Shown in pieces: positions 16,849 to 24,723 of a stretch of DNA of 64,000 nucleotides (position 1 is its first letter; every line of letters starts with the position of its first letter). The notes under the pieces were generated by a model. It saw nothing but the letters and a program-made list of their open reading frames with translations, ran no database searches and was not told the origin of the DNA. The stretch comes from Leeia oryzae DSM 17879. GTDB taxonomy: Bacteria; Pseudomonadota; Gammaproteobacteria; Burkholderiales; Leeiaceae. The DNA lies in NCBI RefSeq assembly GCF_000376945.1, contig NZ_AQXU01000024.1:310001-374000 (forward strand). The letters run 5' to 3'. The position numbers and the translations under genes were made by a program.

Positions 16849-17532
16849 ATGGCAACCAACCTTACCCTGATCAGTCATCCCCTGTGCCCGTATGTGCAGC
16901 GAGCCGCCATTGTGCTGGCAGAAAAACACATCCCGTTCGAACGCATTGATATCGACCTGGCCAACAAGCCGGACTGGTTTCTCGCCTTGTCGCCCCTGGG
17001 GAAAACGCCGCTCTTGCTGGTCGATGGCCAGCCTGTCTTCGAATCCGCCGTCATCTGCGAATATCTGGAAGACACCACCCCCCATCAACTGCACCCGGCA
17101 GACCCGCTGGTACGGGCGCAACACCGGGGCTGGATCGAGTTTGCTTCCAGCGTGTTGGGTGTCATCGCCGGGCTGTACGGTGCGCAGACCGAACCTGCAT
17201 TGGCCACCCGGGTGGCAGAGCTCAGGAGTAAATTTGCGACTCTGGAAGCCGCACTGGGAGAAGGGCCTTACTTTGCCGGCTCACCGTTTTCAATTGTGGA
17301 TGCTGCCTTTGGCCCGGTGTTTCGCTACTTCGATGTCTTTGATACGGTTGAAGATTTTGGTGTATTTGAAGCCACGCCCAAGGTAAGGCAGTGGCGTGCC
17401 GCCTTGCGGCAACGGGCATCAGTCAAGAACGCGGTCAGCGCCGATTATCCCGAACTGTTGCGCACCTTTCTGGCCCGTCGCGATTCCGCCTTGTCCGCGC
17501 GGATGACGGTAGAGGCATGTGCCATTGGCTAA
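16849..17532 (+). CDS. glutathione S-transferase family protein
   Basis: 227 residues. N-terminal thioredoxin-like GST domain (LTLISHPLCPYVQRAAIVLAE, 5-25, with a CPYV motif in the omega/DHAR-like position), the cis-Pro and ESAVICEYLE glutathione-binding segment near 64-73, and an all-alpha C-terminal domain. GAAGGAG precedes the ATG. The Cys in the active-site position suggests thiol transfer or dehalogenase/reductase-type chemistry more than classical conjugation. Second gene of a DoxX-GST unit. Confidence 0.9.
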   Translation: MATNLTLISHPLCPYVQRAAIVLAEKHIPFERIDIDLANKPDWFLALSPLGKTPLLLVDGQPVFESAVICEYLEDTTPHQLHPADPLVRAQHRGWIEFASSVLGVIAGLYGAQTEPALATRVAELRSKFATLEAALGEGPYFAGSPFSIVDAAFGPVFRYFDVFDTVEDFGVFEATPKVRQWRAALRQRASVKNAVSADYPELLRTFLARRDSALSARMTVEACAIG

Positions 17533-17539
17533 CCATGTC

Positions 17540-17571
17540 CACCCCGGTGCCGGGGACCCGGCATCGGGGTG
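17540..17571. terminator. hairpin between convergent genes
   Basis: Fifteen-base arms CACCCCGGTGCCGGG / CCCGGCATCGGGGTG with two bases between, one G-T mismatch. It lies between the GST gene and the convergent hydrolase gene. There is no T run, so termination is inferred from position and stability. Confidence 0.6.
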
Positions 17572-17575
17572 ACTG

Positions 17576-18349
17576 TCATAACCCCAGAAACGAGCGAATA
17601 TCCTCAAACAGGCTGTCCAGCAAATCCGCACTCAGATGCTGGTAGTCATGATCGGTCTCGATCAAGCGCATGCTGATCTGGTCAGATAACGTGTAAGTGC
17701 TTGCCACATGTGCGCCACCATATTCATCCTGATGGCCCTGAATAATCCGCATGGGTTTGCTGATAAAGGCCAAATGCCGGGTGCGGTAGGGTTCATCCGG
17801 CTGCTCCGGATGCTTGAACGGGTAGCCAAAACAGACCAGTTTGCTAACTTCCGGCATGTCATGCAACAGAGAACACAGCACCCCGCCTGCCGAATGCGAA
17901 ATAAACGATACTTGCTTGCTGGCACACGCTACTCGTATAAATGCCCGTAAATGGGGCAGGTGGGCATGGTGTCCGCGGATTTTACGCAGCATGAATCCCC
18001 ACCGGAAAGGATGGCTAAGCCAGAACCCCCATTTGATGAATTCACGCATCAGACCCTTCACGTGCCTGTTTTGATTCAGAAACTGACCAGGACGAGAATG
18101 CACATAACGCGCAAATGCTGCCCCCAGCATTTTGCCCGTGGTCTGGGTTTTGCTCTCATACCACAACACACCAATACCGAGTGCATGCAGGCGCCAGATC
18201 AGCGAATCTATCGACCCGGAGGTTTTGGTATGATCATTGCGCCCCACCACCACTAGCAGACGTTCTGCCTGCAAAGACCCGACATAGCGAAGATTGGCTC
18301 CGCGAAAGTGCAGTGTGCTGAATGGGAAGGTGGGTGAATGGCTGCTCAT
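17576..18349 (-). CDS. alpha/beta-hydrolase-like protein of unknown function
   Basis: About 257 residues. VSFISHSAGGVLCSLLHDMP contains a G/S-x-S-x-G-like nucleophile elbow (FISHSAGG), the strand before it is hydrophobic, and ALGIGVLWYESKT and RIIQGHQDEYGGAH fit strand-loop elements of the alpha/beta hydrolase fold, with His of ETDHDYQHL as possible catalytic base. The frame is open upstream to 18448 but the ATG at 18349 (MSSHSPTFPFS) begins the conserved-looking part. No clear ribosome binding site. Convergent with the GST gene; substrate unknown. Confidence 0.6.
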   Translation of the reverse strand: MSSHSPTFPFSTLHFRGANLRYVGSLQAERLLVVVGRNDHTKTSGSIDSLIWRLHALGIGVLWYESKTQTTGKMLGAAFARYVHSRPGQFLNQNRHVKGLMREFIKWGFWLSHPFRWGFMLRKIRGHHAHLPHLRAFIRVACASKQVSFISHSAGGVLCSLLHDMPEVSKLVCFGYPFKHPEQPDEPYRTRHLAFISKPMRIIQGHQDEYGGAHVASTYTLSDQISMRLIETDHDYQHLSADLLDSLFEDIRSFLGL

Positions 18350-18514
18350 GGTGGGGATAAAGTTTATTCGCGTCGAGCGGGGCATTTTGCAGGCAGCAAG
18401 CCAGCAGGGGAAGTGTACGTTGGTACAACGACAATATAAAACTTGCAAATAAATATATGACAGCCAGCCGATTCCTTGCGGACAATCCCGTAAACCGCTT
18501 TATTGAGACTTGCC

Positions 18515-18603
18515 TGGACTACCACCAGTTCAGGAGACAAATTTTGACCTCACATTGAGGCGCGCTCGTATGCCTCAAGGCTAACATGACCCAGATGGCT
18601 ATG
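18515..18603 (-). mobile_element. relic of an IS3-family element (right end and transposase C-terminus)
   Basis: On the minus strand, codons at 18603-18550 read HSHLGHVSLEAYERASM-stop, matching the C-terminal consensus of IS3-family transposases (HSxLGxVSPExFE). About ten bases further on is TGTCTCCTGAACTGGTGGTAGTCCA (18539-18515), which resembles the terminal inverted repeat TGGACTxCCxCCxGTT... of that family. Upstream of the HSHLG codons the similarity is lost within a few residues, so only the tail survives. Identified by eye. Confidence 0.45.
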
Positions 18604-18816
18604 GCACAGTTTGTGACATCCTGTGCCTTTAGATGTAACCCGTATTCATCACGCGCATGCGGCTGTAGAAGTTTCATCCCTACAATTCAGTTGGGTCAAT
18701 GGGCGAATTAGTAGTGTAGCTTTTATAGCTGTCTCTAAGCACTACCTATCATCTGGCGGGCAATGTCGAGTCTCGGGAGGTGTTAGTTTGATTTTATGTC
18801 TGTGATTACAGGCAGT

Positions 18817-18863
18817 TCAGATTGATGACACCCCCCTAAAAATACGGGGGATCATCAATCTGA
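18817..18863. repeat. long inverted repeat
   Basis: Arms TCAGATTGATGA...CCCCC and GGGGG...TCATCAATCTGA, 12 perfect pairs, a small asymmetric bulge, then 5 perfect G-C pairs, with a short A-rich loop. It is followed at once by a second hairpin with a T run. It could be an RNA 3' structure or the junction of a lost mobile element. Confidence 0.7.
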
Positions 18864-18883
18864 CCCGCCACGGCGGGTTTTTC
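18863..18883 (+). terminator. intrinsic terminator-like hairpin
   Basis: CCCGCC / GGCGGG followed by TTTTTCT on the plus strand. No plus-strand gene is visible upstream. It may belong to an unrecognised RNA formed with the adjacent inverted repeat, or be a leftover. Confidence 0.55.
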
Positions 18884-18897
18884 TATTCGCGGCTAAT

Positions 18898-19815
18898 TCA
18901 AAGCATCGGCGCATTCTTACCAATGTCGCATAGGGTATCCAGAATTTTCTTATATTTCCCAGCGGCGGTTACAAATGCAGAAGCGTCGTTACTCGTTCCA
19001 ATCATTCCTGACTTACAGTCGGCAAAATACAGTGTCACCTTACGTGGATAATGATTTGATCCGGCAATCTCTGAAACAACAATCCCAGAGACTAACCCAC
19101 GACCTTTTCTAACGGTACTTGAGTCAACATAACTCACCGAGGTGCCGTATTGCACTTTTTCTGTATTTAAAATAGCTTTTGTATCTTTAGTTGCCTGATC
19201 ATTGTTGTCAGTTACAGTTTTACGTGCACCATTGTCCTGGATGGACTCTGATGCAGGCGCTTCGATGTAGTTAAAATTCGAGAAAAGAGATTCCACTTTG
19301 CTTGAAAGAAGCTCGAGGACCGCCCGCGTTCCAGTAACATCAAGAATCGCCACTCCATTATTTGAACCAATAATAAGCGATTTTATTGCTTTCTCAGGCT
19401 TAAAAAATCCACCGGGGATAACTTGAACAGTAGTAAGCGAGTCAAACCCATTATGTTTTGATCTGCTTACATTACCTGCTTTCATTGATACGACAGCATA
19501 AAGATTATCAAATGACACCCCGTTTGTAGCGGAAAGCATTGCAAACACGCAATTATCTTCATCAAACTTACTAGAGTTTTCCTTGCAGCCCATAAGCACG
19601 TTTTCGATATGGTCAGCTCCACCTGTTAACCGTAGGGCGGCGAACACTTGCTTGTCTAATTCATTCTTACTATCTCTTTTAAAGTTAACCCATTCCTTAA
19701 GGTCGTACTTAATGGAAAAGTTGCCGTCTTTTCCGATGATAGTTGACGTTGTATCTAAGGCGAACACTCCATTTGCGATCAATAGCGTGGCTAAAAGAAT
19801 CAATAATTTTCTCAT
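18898..19815 (-). CDS. hypothetical secreted protein, AT-rich orphan
   Basis: 305 residues with a signal peptide (MRKLLILLATLLIANGVFAL). The mature part has four Cys residues (MGCKEN, DNCVFAML, ADCKSG, TLCDIG), possibly two disulfides, and mixed alpha/beta character with many Asn, Ser and Lys. No family is recognised. Its A+T content and codon use (ATA, TTA, AGA) differ clearly from neighbours, a sign of horizontal acquisition. It lies between an IS3-like relic and tmRNA, a common integration site. Start ATG at 19815. Confidence 0.75.
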   Translation of the reverse strand: MRKLLILLATLLIANGVFALDTTSTIIGKDGNFSIKYDLKEWVNFKRDSKNELDKQVFAALRLTGGADHIENVLMGCKENSSKFDEDNCVFAMLSATNGVSFDNLYAVVSMKAGNVSRSKHNGFDSLTTVQVIPGGFFKPEKAIKSLIIGSNNGVAILDVTGTRAVLELLSSKVESLFSNFNYIEAPASESIQDNGARKTVTDNNDQATKDTKAILNTEKVQYGTSVSYVDSSTVRKGRGLVSGIVVSEIAGSNHYPRKVTLYFADCKSGMIGTSNDASAFVTAAGKYKKILDTLCDIGKNAPML

Positions 19816-20036
19816 GGCATACCCTTATTGCATTTTTATTGATTCTACCTTATGACTATCCGGTCGCAAACATGCCTTTTCATCCGCTAAGTGTGAATGC
19901 CTTGCCAGCTGATTTGCTGCATTCGCTGTGGTGTCGATTAAAGGCATTTGTGGGTATCTCGTCTGGAGAGATCAGGAATTACCCCCAAGTACCCCTGCTG
20001 ATCAAAGAAATGTATAGGAATGTTTGGGACGTAAAA
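19816..20036. other. spacer between orphan gene and tmRNA terminator
   Basis: About 220 bases. A plus-strand open frame of 69 codons (19872-20081, MPFHPLSVNALPAD...) crosses it and runs into the tmRNA terminator. It lacks a ribosome binding site and recognisable similarity. It could be the decayed tail of an integrated element. Confidence 0.4.
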
Positions 20037-20075
20037 AAAGCCAGAAACCCTGATTTTGCTAGGTTTACTGGCTTT
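20037..20075 (-). terminator. terminator of tmRNA
   Basis: On the minus strand AAAGCCAG-TAAACC pairs with GGTTT-CTGGCTTT and is followed by a T run (A run at 20033-20039 on the plus strand). It lies 26 bases beyond the CCA end of tmRNA and fits the precursor's transcription end. Confidence 0.8.
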
Positions 20076-20100
20076 CTTTAGACTTCGTTGGAAGTGAATA

Positions 20101-20465
20101 TGGTGGAGGCGGCGGGAATTGAACCCGCGTCCGCAAGCCCTCTACAGCAAGTTCTACATGCGTAGTCGAATTAATTTGTATTTAACTGTGGACACGCCAA
20201 CCGACAGGCTTGGACACAGCGAGTGACCTTGGATTTAGTATCTGTTCAAGTCACCCGGACAGACACGATCTGATGTAAATGACGTTGCTGCGGGTTACCC
20301 CGCCTGACCCATCAGAGAATCAGAGCAACGGCCGGCAGGTTATTAAGCTGCTAGGGCGTAAGTTTCGTCGTTTGCGACTAAATTTGTTCAGTGTTTTACG
20401 GGATGACTGAAATCCCGGCATGCCCTCGTCTGCTTTGCAACCCACGTCGAAACCAGGTCGCCCCC
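20101..20465 (-). ncRNA. ssrA: transfer-messenger RNA (tmRNA)
   Basis: One-piece tmRNA of 365 nt. The 5' end GGGGGCGACCTGGTTTCGAC pairs over seven positions with the 3' CGCCTCC before ACCA. The T-arm segment GGGTTCAATTCCCGCC is intact. The tag frame at 20375-20343 reads ANDETYALAA-stop, with the resume codon GCA after the usual upstream TAGTC-type sequence. With SmpB it rescues stalled ribosomes and marks their products for ClpXP and Lon, both encoded in this window. CCA is encoded in the DNA. The 3' end is a frequent integration site. Confidence 0.97.
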
Positions 20466-20525
20466 AGATAAAGCAATTCAAGTATACCACGGAAAGGTAC
20501 GGTTGCCACCAGACACCCCCAAAGA

Positions 20526-20553
20526 CAAAGCCCTGCCGGACGACAGGGCTTTG
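20526..20553 (-). terminator. hairpin after YegP-like gene
   Basis: CAAAGCCCTG / CAGGGCTTTG around an eight-base loop, 24 bases past the stop codon at 20577. It is followed by TCTTT on the minus strand. It also separates the gene from the tmRNA 5' region. Confidence 0.65.
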
Positions 20554-20576
20554 AGCGTGGATAAACGGTGGCTTGC

Positions 20577-20912
20577 TCAGGCTTCTGCTTCAACCACGTC
20601 CGCGTCTGGTGCGTTCTTTTGCACGGACTCAATGCCGTTTTCCATGGCACTGGCAGAAGAATACATTTCGCTGCGGCCGATTTCCTGGCCGTTACCGGCT
20701 TTCAGTACAAAGTAAGGTTCGCCATTTTTGGATTCGCGGCGTTCAAAACGGCCGTCTTCTGCTGCATTCTTTTTGACGGATTCGATACCATTCAAGGCAG
20801 CTGCCTTGGTGTTGTAGATTTCACTGGTCAGGATGATCTGGCCATTGCCTGCCTTCAGGTTGAACATGAAGCCATCGTTTTTGGTGGGTTTTAGTTCAAA
20901 TTTGCCTGCCAT
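20577..20912 (-). CDS. YegP family protein (two DUF1508 repeats)
   Basis: 111 residues made of two tandem copies of a unit of about 50 residues: KFELKPTKNDGFMFNLKAGNG...SEIYNTKAAALNGIESVKKNA and RFERRESKNGEPYFVLKAGNG...SEMYSSASAMENGIESVQKNA. This is the DUF1508/YegP fold, a small beta-rich protein of unknown function that is often stress-linked. Start ATG at 20912 follows GGAGAT; a longer frame to 20951 has no such site. C-terminal tail is acidic. Confidence 0.88.
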   Translation of the reverse strand: MAGKFELKPTKNDGFMFNLKAGNGQIILTSEIYNTKAAALNGIESVKKNAAEDGRFERRESKNGEPYFVLKAGNGQEIGRSEMYSSASAMENGIESVQKNAPDADVVEAEA

Positions 20913-21020
20913 ATTCATCTCCGGATCAAATATAAAAGGTGGTTGTCGCATGGTTTTGCCACATGCTTACTATGGCAAATTCATAGCGATCAGGCAATGG
21001 GTGCGGGATAAATCTTTGAC

Positions 21021-21713
21021 TCAGGCCAGCGACCAGCGGGCGGCGGCTTCTGCGTGCAGGCGGGTGGTATCAAACAGGGGGAGCGGGCTGTCTTCCGGGT
21101 GAATCAGTAACGATAACTCGGTACAGCCCAGAATGATACCTTCAGCTCCCTGATGCGCCAGTTGCTGCAGGATGCGTTTGCAGCGCTGACGTGAGGTATC
21201 GCTGATCATGCCCTGGCAGAGTTCGCTAAAGATGATCCGGTGCAGGTCGTCACGCGCTTGTGCATCCGGCACCACGCACTCGATCTCGTAGTGTGACAGC
21301 AGGCGATCGGTATAAAAAGGTTGTTCCATGGTAAAGCGGGTGCCTAGCAGCCCGACTTTGCCATACCCTTGCTGCAGGATGTATTCGCCTGTGGGGTCGA
21401 CAATATGCAATAGCGGAATATCTACGGCGTTGCTGATGGCATCGGCTACTTTGTGCATGGTGTTGGTACAGAGTACCAAACCTTCTGCACCTGCCTGCGC
21501 CAGTTGCCGGGCGGCATTGGCCAGTCTCTGGCCGGCCTCGTCCCACTGGCCGTTTTTTTGCAGCTCGGCAATCTCGGCAAAATCAAGGCTGGCCAGCAGC
21601 AAGCGGGCAGAGTGAAGCCCGCCCAGCTGTTGGCGGATGGTCTCGTTGATATAGCGGTAATAGGGCAGGGTAGATTCCCAGCTCATACCGCCGATGAGAC
21701 CCAGCATTTTCAT
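21021..21713 (-). CDS. aspartate/glutamate racemase family protein (YgeA-like)
   Basis: 230 residues. MKMLGLIGGMSWESTLPYYRYINE is the typical opening. The two catalytic cysteines are in LVLCTNTMHK (about residue 82) and IILGCTELSLL (about residue 195), each donating or removing a proton from opposite faces in PLP-independent racemases. E. coli YgeA is a broad-range amino-acid racemase, so specificity is uncertain. Four bases downstream of the phosphatase gene, so likely cotranscribed. Confidence 0.9.
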   Translation of the reverse strand: MKMLGLIGGMSWESTLPYYRYINETIRQQLGGLHSARLLLASLDFAEIAELQKNGQWDEAGQRLANAARQLAQAGAEGLVLCTNTMHKVADAISNAVDIPLLHIVDPTGEYILQQGYGKVGLLGTRFTMEQPFYTDRLLSHYEIECVVPDAQARDDLHRIIFSELCQGMISDTSRQRCKRILQQLAHQGAEGIILGCTELSLLIHPEDSPLPLFDTTRLHAEAAARWSLA

Positions 21714-21717
21714 CGGA

Positions 21718-22386
21718 TCAGGCGTCCGGAATCAGTTCGATCAACTGGTCGGGAGTATCGATGGTGAAGACTGCTCCCCAGGTATCGGGCGTATCGTCTT
21801 CAGAGATGTAGCCATAATTGGCCAGCACCGTGGTCATGCCAGCTGCACGTCCGGCTTCGATATCGCGCTCTGCATCCCCCACGTACCAGCAGTCTTCCGG
21901 GTTCACGCCCAGTTCAGCTGCCGCATGGTACATCGGTTTCGGGTCCGGTTTGGCAACACCAACGGTATCGCCGCTGACGACGGTACCGGGTTCGGTCGTG
22001 AAGCCAAGCTTTGGCACCAGCCGGTCGGTAAAACGCATCGGCTTGTTGGTGACAATCCCCCACTTGATGCCTTTGGCAGTGAGCTGGTTCAGCAGTTGGT
22101 CTACGCCGTCAAACAGCACAGTGCGGTCGCAGAACAGATGCTCATAGTGGTTCAGGAATCGCAGCCGGTAACTCTCGAACTGATGATGATTCTTGTCGAT
22201 ACCAAAGCCGAGCTGGATCAAGCCGCGGGCACCATGAGAGGCCACCGGGCGGATACGGGTATACGGTACGCTGGCTTGCCCTTCTTCTTTTAACAGGCAG
22301 TTCAGTGCGCCACCCAGATCAATGGCGGTATCGGCCAGTGTGCCGTCCAGATCAAATAAAATGGCTGCGGGGCGTTTGTAGGTCAT
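21718..22386 (-). CDS. HAD phosphatase, phosphoglycolate or MurNAc-6-phosphate (MupP) type
   Basis: 222-residue HAD hydrolase with motif I ILFDLDGTLADTA (Asp nucleophile), motif II VTNKP, Lys of VAKPDPKPMYHA and motif IV WYVGDAERDIEAG. Sequence resembles Gph, but the order mtaD-ubiG-phosphatase is that of the Pseudomonas locus in which the phosphatase is MupP, needed for cell-wall sugar recycling. Sequence alone does not decide between the two. The ATG at 22386 lies five bases after the ubiG stop. Confidence 0.88.
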   Translation of the reverse strand: MTYKRPAAILFDLDGTLADTAIDLGGALNCLLKEEGQASVPYTRIRPVASHGARGLIQLGFGIDKNHHQFESYRLRFLNHYEHLFCDRTVLFDGVDQLLNQLTAKGIKWGIVTNKPMRFTDRLVPKLGFTTEPGTVVSGDTVGVAKPDPKPMYHAAAELGVNPEDCWYVGDAERDIEAGRAAGMTTVLANYGYISEDDTPDTWGAVFTIDTPDQLIELIPDA

Positions 22387-22391
22387 CCGGG

Positions 22392-23117
22392 TCAGTCCTT
22401 GCGGCAAGCCATCATGTAATTTACGGCGGTATCGTCAGAGAGTGCATAGCTCTGGTTCACCGGATTGTATGTCAGCCCAGTCATTTCAACCAGCGTCAGG
22501 CCGGCAGCACGTACCATGCGTCCAAGCTCGGACGGTTTCATGAATCGGCTATATTCGTGCGTCCCTTTGGGCAGCATGCCCAGCAGGTATTCTGCGCCCA
22601 ACACCGCCATCACATAGGCTTTGGGGTTACGGTTCAGTGTCGAGAAGAACACGTATCCACCCGGTTTGACCAGTTTGGCACAACTGGCCACGATGCTGGC
22701 CGGGTCTGGCACGTGCTCCAGCATTTCCATGCAAACCACGCTATCGAATGCGCCCGGATTTTCTTCCGCAAACTGCTCGGCCGGCACGCACTGGTAAGTT
22801 ACCTTGTTACCGCTTTCCAGCAGATGCAGGCGGGCGACTTTCAGCGATTTCTCGGCCAGATCAATGCCGGTGACCACGGCCCCTTTTTCGGCCAGGCCTT
22901 CACTGAGAATGCCGCCGCCACAGCCAACATCCAGCATGGTCTGGCCGTTGATGCCGGCAATGCGCTCGATGAAGTGGATGCGCAGCGGGTTGATGTCGTG
23001 TAGCGGTTTGAACTCGCTGTTCTTGTCCCACCATTTGTGGGCCAGCTGGCTGAATTTGTCGATCTCGGTCGGGTCGACGTTCACTTCGCGCAGGTTGTCA
23101 GTCGGGGTTGCTGTCAT
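22392..23117 (-). CDS. ubiG: ubiquinone biosynthesis O-methyltransferase
   Basis: 241 residues, class I SAM-dependent methyltransferase. NVDPTEIDKFSQLAHKWWD at the start is characteristic of UbiG, followed by the SAM motif LDVGCGGGILSEGLA (about 63-77) and VVCMEMLEHVPDP. UbiG carries out both O-methylations of ubiquinone synthesis. Middle gene of the mtaD-ubiG-phosphatase group. Confidence 0.96.
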   Translation of the reverse strand: MTATPTDNLREVNVDPTEIDKFSQLAHKWWDKNSEFKPLHDINPLRIHFIERIAGINGQTMLDVGCGGGILSEGLAEKGAVVTGIDLAEKSLKVARLHLLESGNKVTYQCVPAEQFAEENPGAFDSVVCMEMLEHVPDPASIVASCAKLVKPGGYVFFSTLNRNPKAYVMAVLGAEYLLGMLPKGTHEYSRFMKPSELGRMVRAAGLTLVEMTGLTYNPVNQSYALSDDTAVNYMMACRKD

Positions 23118-23142
23118 GTGTCTTCCTTGGCGTTGCGGCTGC

Positions 23143-24462
23143 TCAGGCGCTCAGTTTGTGTTGCCATGCCTTGGCCTTGGCTTTCAGTTCGGCCTCGTCC
23201 ACGGTGGTCAATTCGCGATTGTTCAGAACATGGCTACCGTTCACCCATACGTTGGTCACATGCTCACGGCCAGCGACATAGACCAGTTGCGAGGTCGGGT
23301 CAAAGCAGGGCTGGCAGGCCAGATCAGACAGGTCTACGGCGGTGATGTCGGCCAGTTTGCCGATTTCCAGCGAGCCCAGGTCGTGTTCTTTGCCCAGTGC
23401 GCGTGCGCCGCAGATGGTCGCCATTTCCAGTGCCTTGGTGGCAGGGACCACTTCCGGATTCTCAACGCCGACTTTGGCCAGCAGGGCGGCGGTGCGCATC
23501 TCGGTAAACATGTCGATACGGTTGTTAGACGCTGCACCATCGGTACCGATACCGACGTTGATATTGAAGTCATGCAGGGCCGGTACCGGGCAAATGCCGG
23601 AAGCCAGTTTCATGTTGGAAGACGGGTTGTGTGCAATGTGCACGCCATGCTCGGCCAGCTGGGCCATTTCGTCTTCCAGCAGGTGCACCATGTGGACGGC
23701 AATCAGGCGCGGGCTTAACAAGCCCAGGCGGGCCAGTCGTTCCAGCGGACGAACACCATGTTCCTTGATGCTACCTTCGATTTCGGCACGGGTTTCGTGG
23801 ATGTGGCAGTGAATCTGCATGTCCAGCTGATCTGCCAGCATGACCATGCGCTCGAACGTGTGGTCAGAAATGGTGTACGGCGCGTGTGGCGCCATGGTGA
23901 ATTGCAGCAACGGGTGGTCGCCAAAACGGCTATGGGCTTCCAGACCTTTTTTCAGGTAATCATCCGCATCCACCGCGTACTGGGTCGGGAACTCGATGAC
24001 GTTCACGCTGATGGCCGCGCGGATTTGCGCGTCAATCATGGCTTGTGCCGTTGGTGACGGGAAGAAATACATGTCGTTCAGGCAAGTGACACCGCTCTTG
24101 ATGGATTCTGCGGCAGCCAGCAAGGAACCGTCATAGACAAACTGCTCACCCACATGCTTTTTCTCGGCCGGCCAGATATGGTCGTTCAGCCAGGTCATCA
24201 GCGGCAGGTCATCTGCAAACCCGCGCAGCAGGTTCATGGCAGAGTGCGTGTGCAGGTTGATCAGGCCGGGGATCAATGCCTGACCCGGCAAACGGATACG
24301 ATGACTGGCTTCAAAGGCTTTTTCAGCTTCAGCGGTTGGCAGAATGGCCACGATACGTCCCTGGCTGACGGCGATGGCATGGTCTGTCAGGACGGTATTG
24401 TTATGGTCCACCGTAATAATCCAGCTGGCGGAAATCAACGTATCAATTTGATGAGGTAGCAT
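23143..24462 (-). CDS. mtaD: 5-methylthioadenosine/S-adenosylhomocysteine deaminase (TRZ/ATZ family)
   Basis: 439-residue amidohydrolase. Metal ligands are in NLHTHSAMNLLRG, the HCHIHETRAE segment and GTDGAASNNRIDMF. SGVTCLNDMYFF and HNPSSNMKLASGICPV are typical of MtaD. It deaminates MTA or SAH, products of SAM-dependent methylation and polyamine synthesis, which fits cotranscription with the methyltransferase ubiG. Start ATG at 24462 (MLPHQIDTLISASWIITVD); ten upstream in-frame codons lack support. Confidence 0.92.
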   Translation of the reverse strand: MLPHQIDTLISASWIITVDHNNTVLTDHAIAVSQGRIVAILPTAEAEKAFEASHRIRLPGQALIPGLINLHTHSAMNLLRGFADDLPLMTWLNDHIWPAEKKHVGEQFVYDGSLLAAAESIKSGVTCLNDMYFFPSPTAQAMIDAQIRAAISVNVIEFPTQYAVDADDYLKKGLEAHSRFGDHPLLQFTMAPHAPYTISDHTFERMVMLADQLDMQIHCHIHETRAEIEGSIKEHGVRPLERLARLGLLSPRLIAVHMVHLLEDEMAQLAEHGVHIAHNPSSNMKLASGICPVPALHDFNINVGIGTDGAASNNRIDMFTEMRTAALLAKVGVENPEVVPATKALEMATICGARALGKEHDLGSLEIGKLADITAVDLSDLACQPCFDPTSQLVYVAGREHVTNVWVNGSHVLNNRELTTVDEAELKAKAKAWQHKLSA

Positions 24463-24723
24463 GATGGTTGTCTTTAAAATGGGCAGGAACAAACAGTTCT
24501 AAGTATATGCGACTATTTTACCTGAGTTCTTCGGGCTGTGCTGCCTGTACCGACAGCAAACCAGGCGAATTTTATTCATGCTGTTTGCGCATAAAATATG
24601 CTGTATGGATGCGTGGCGCTTGTTTTTGATATATGCTGATGGCCTGAAAATGCATGTGCACCATACCATGCCGCCAGCTGGCAGGCCATGATGGACGGAA
24701 AAACATAATAGGCAGGAAATTGT

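Larger units (their letters stand above)
18350..18897. other. gene-poor region with IS relic, hairpin and terminator
   Basis: About 550 bases with no intact gene. It holds the IS3-like relic (18515-18603), a stretch with no recognisable content (18604-18816), a long inverted repeat (18817-18863) and a terminator-like hairpin (18863-18883). Confidence 0.6.

Noticed and set aside
18623-18805. 60-codon plus-strand frame
   Set aside because: No ribosome site or family; lies in the relic-bearing region.
19872-20081. 69-codon plus-strand frame before tmRNA
   Set aside because: No ribosome site, no similarity, and it overlaps the tmRNA terminator.
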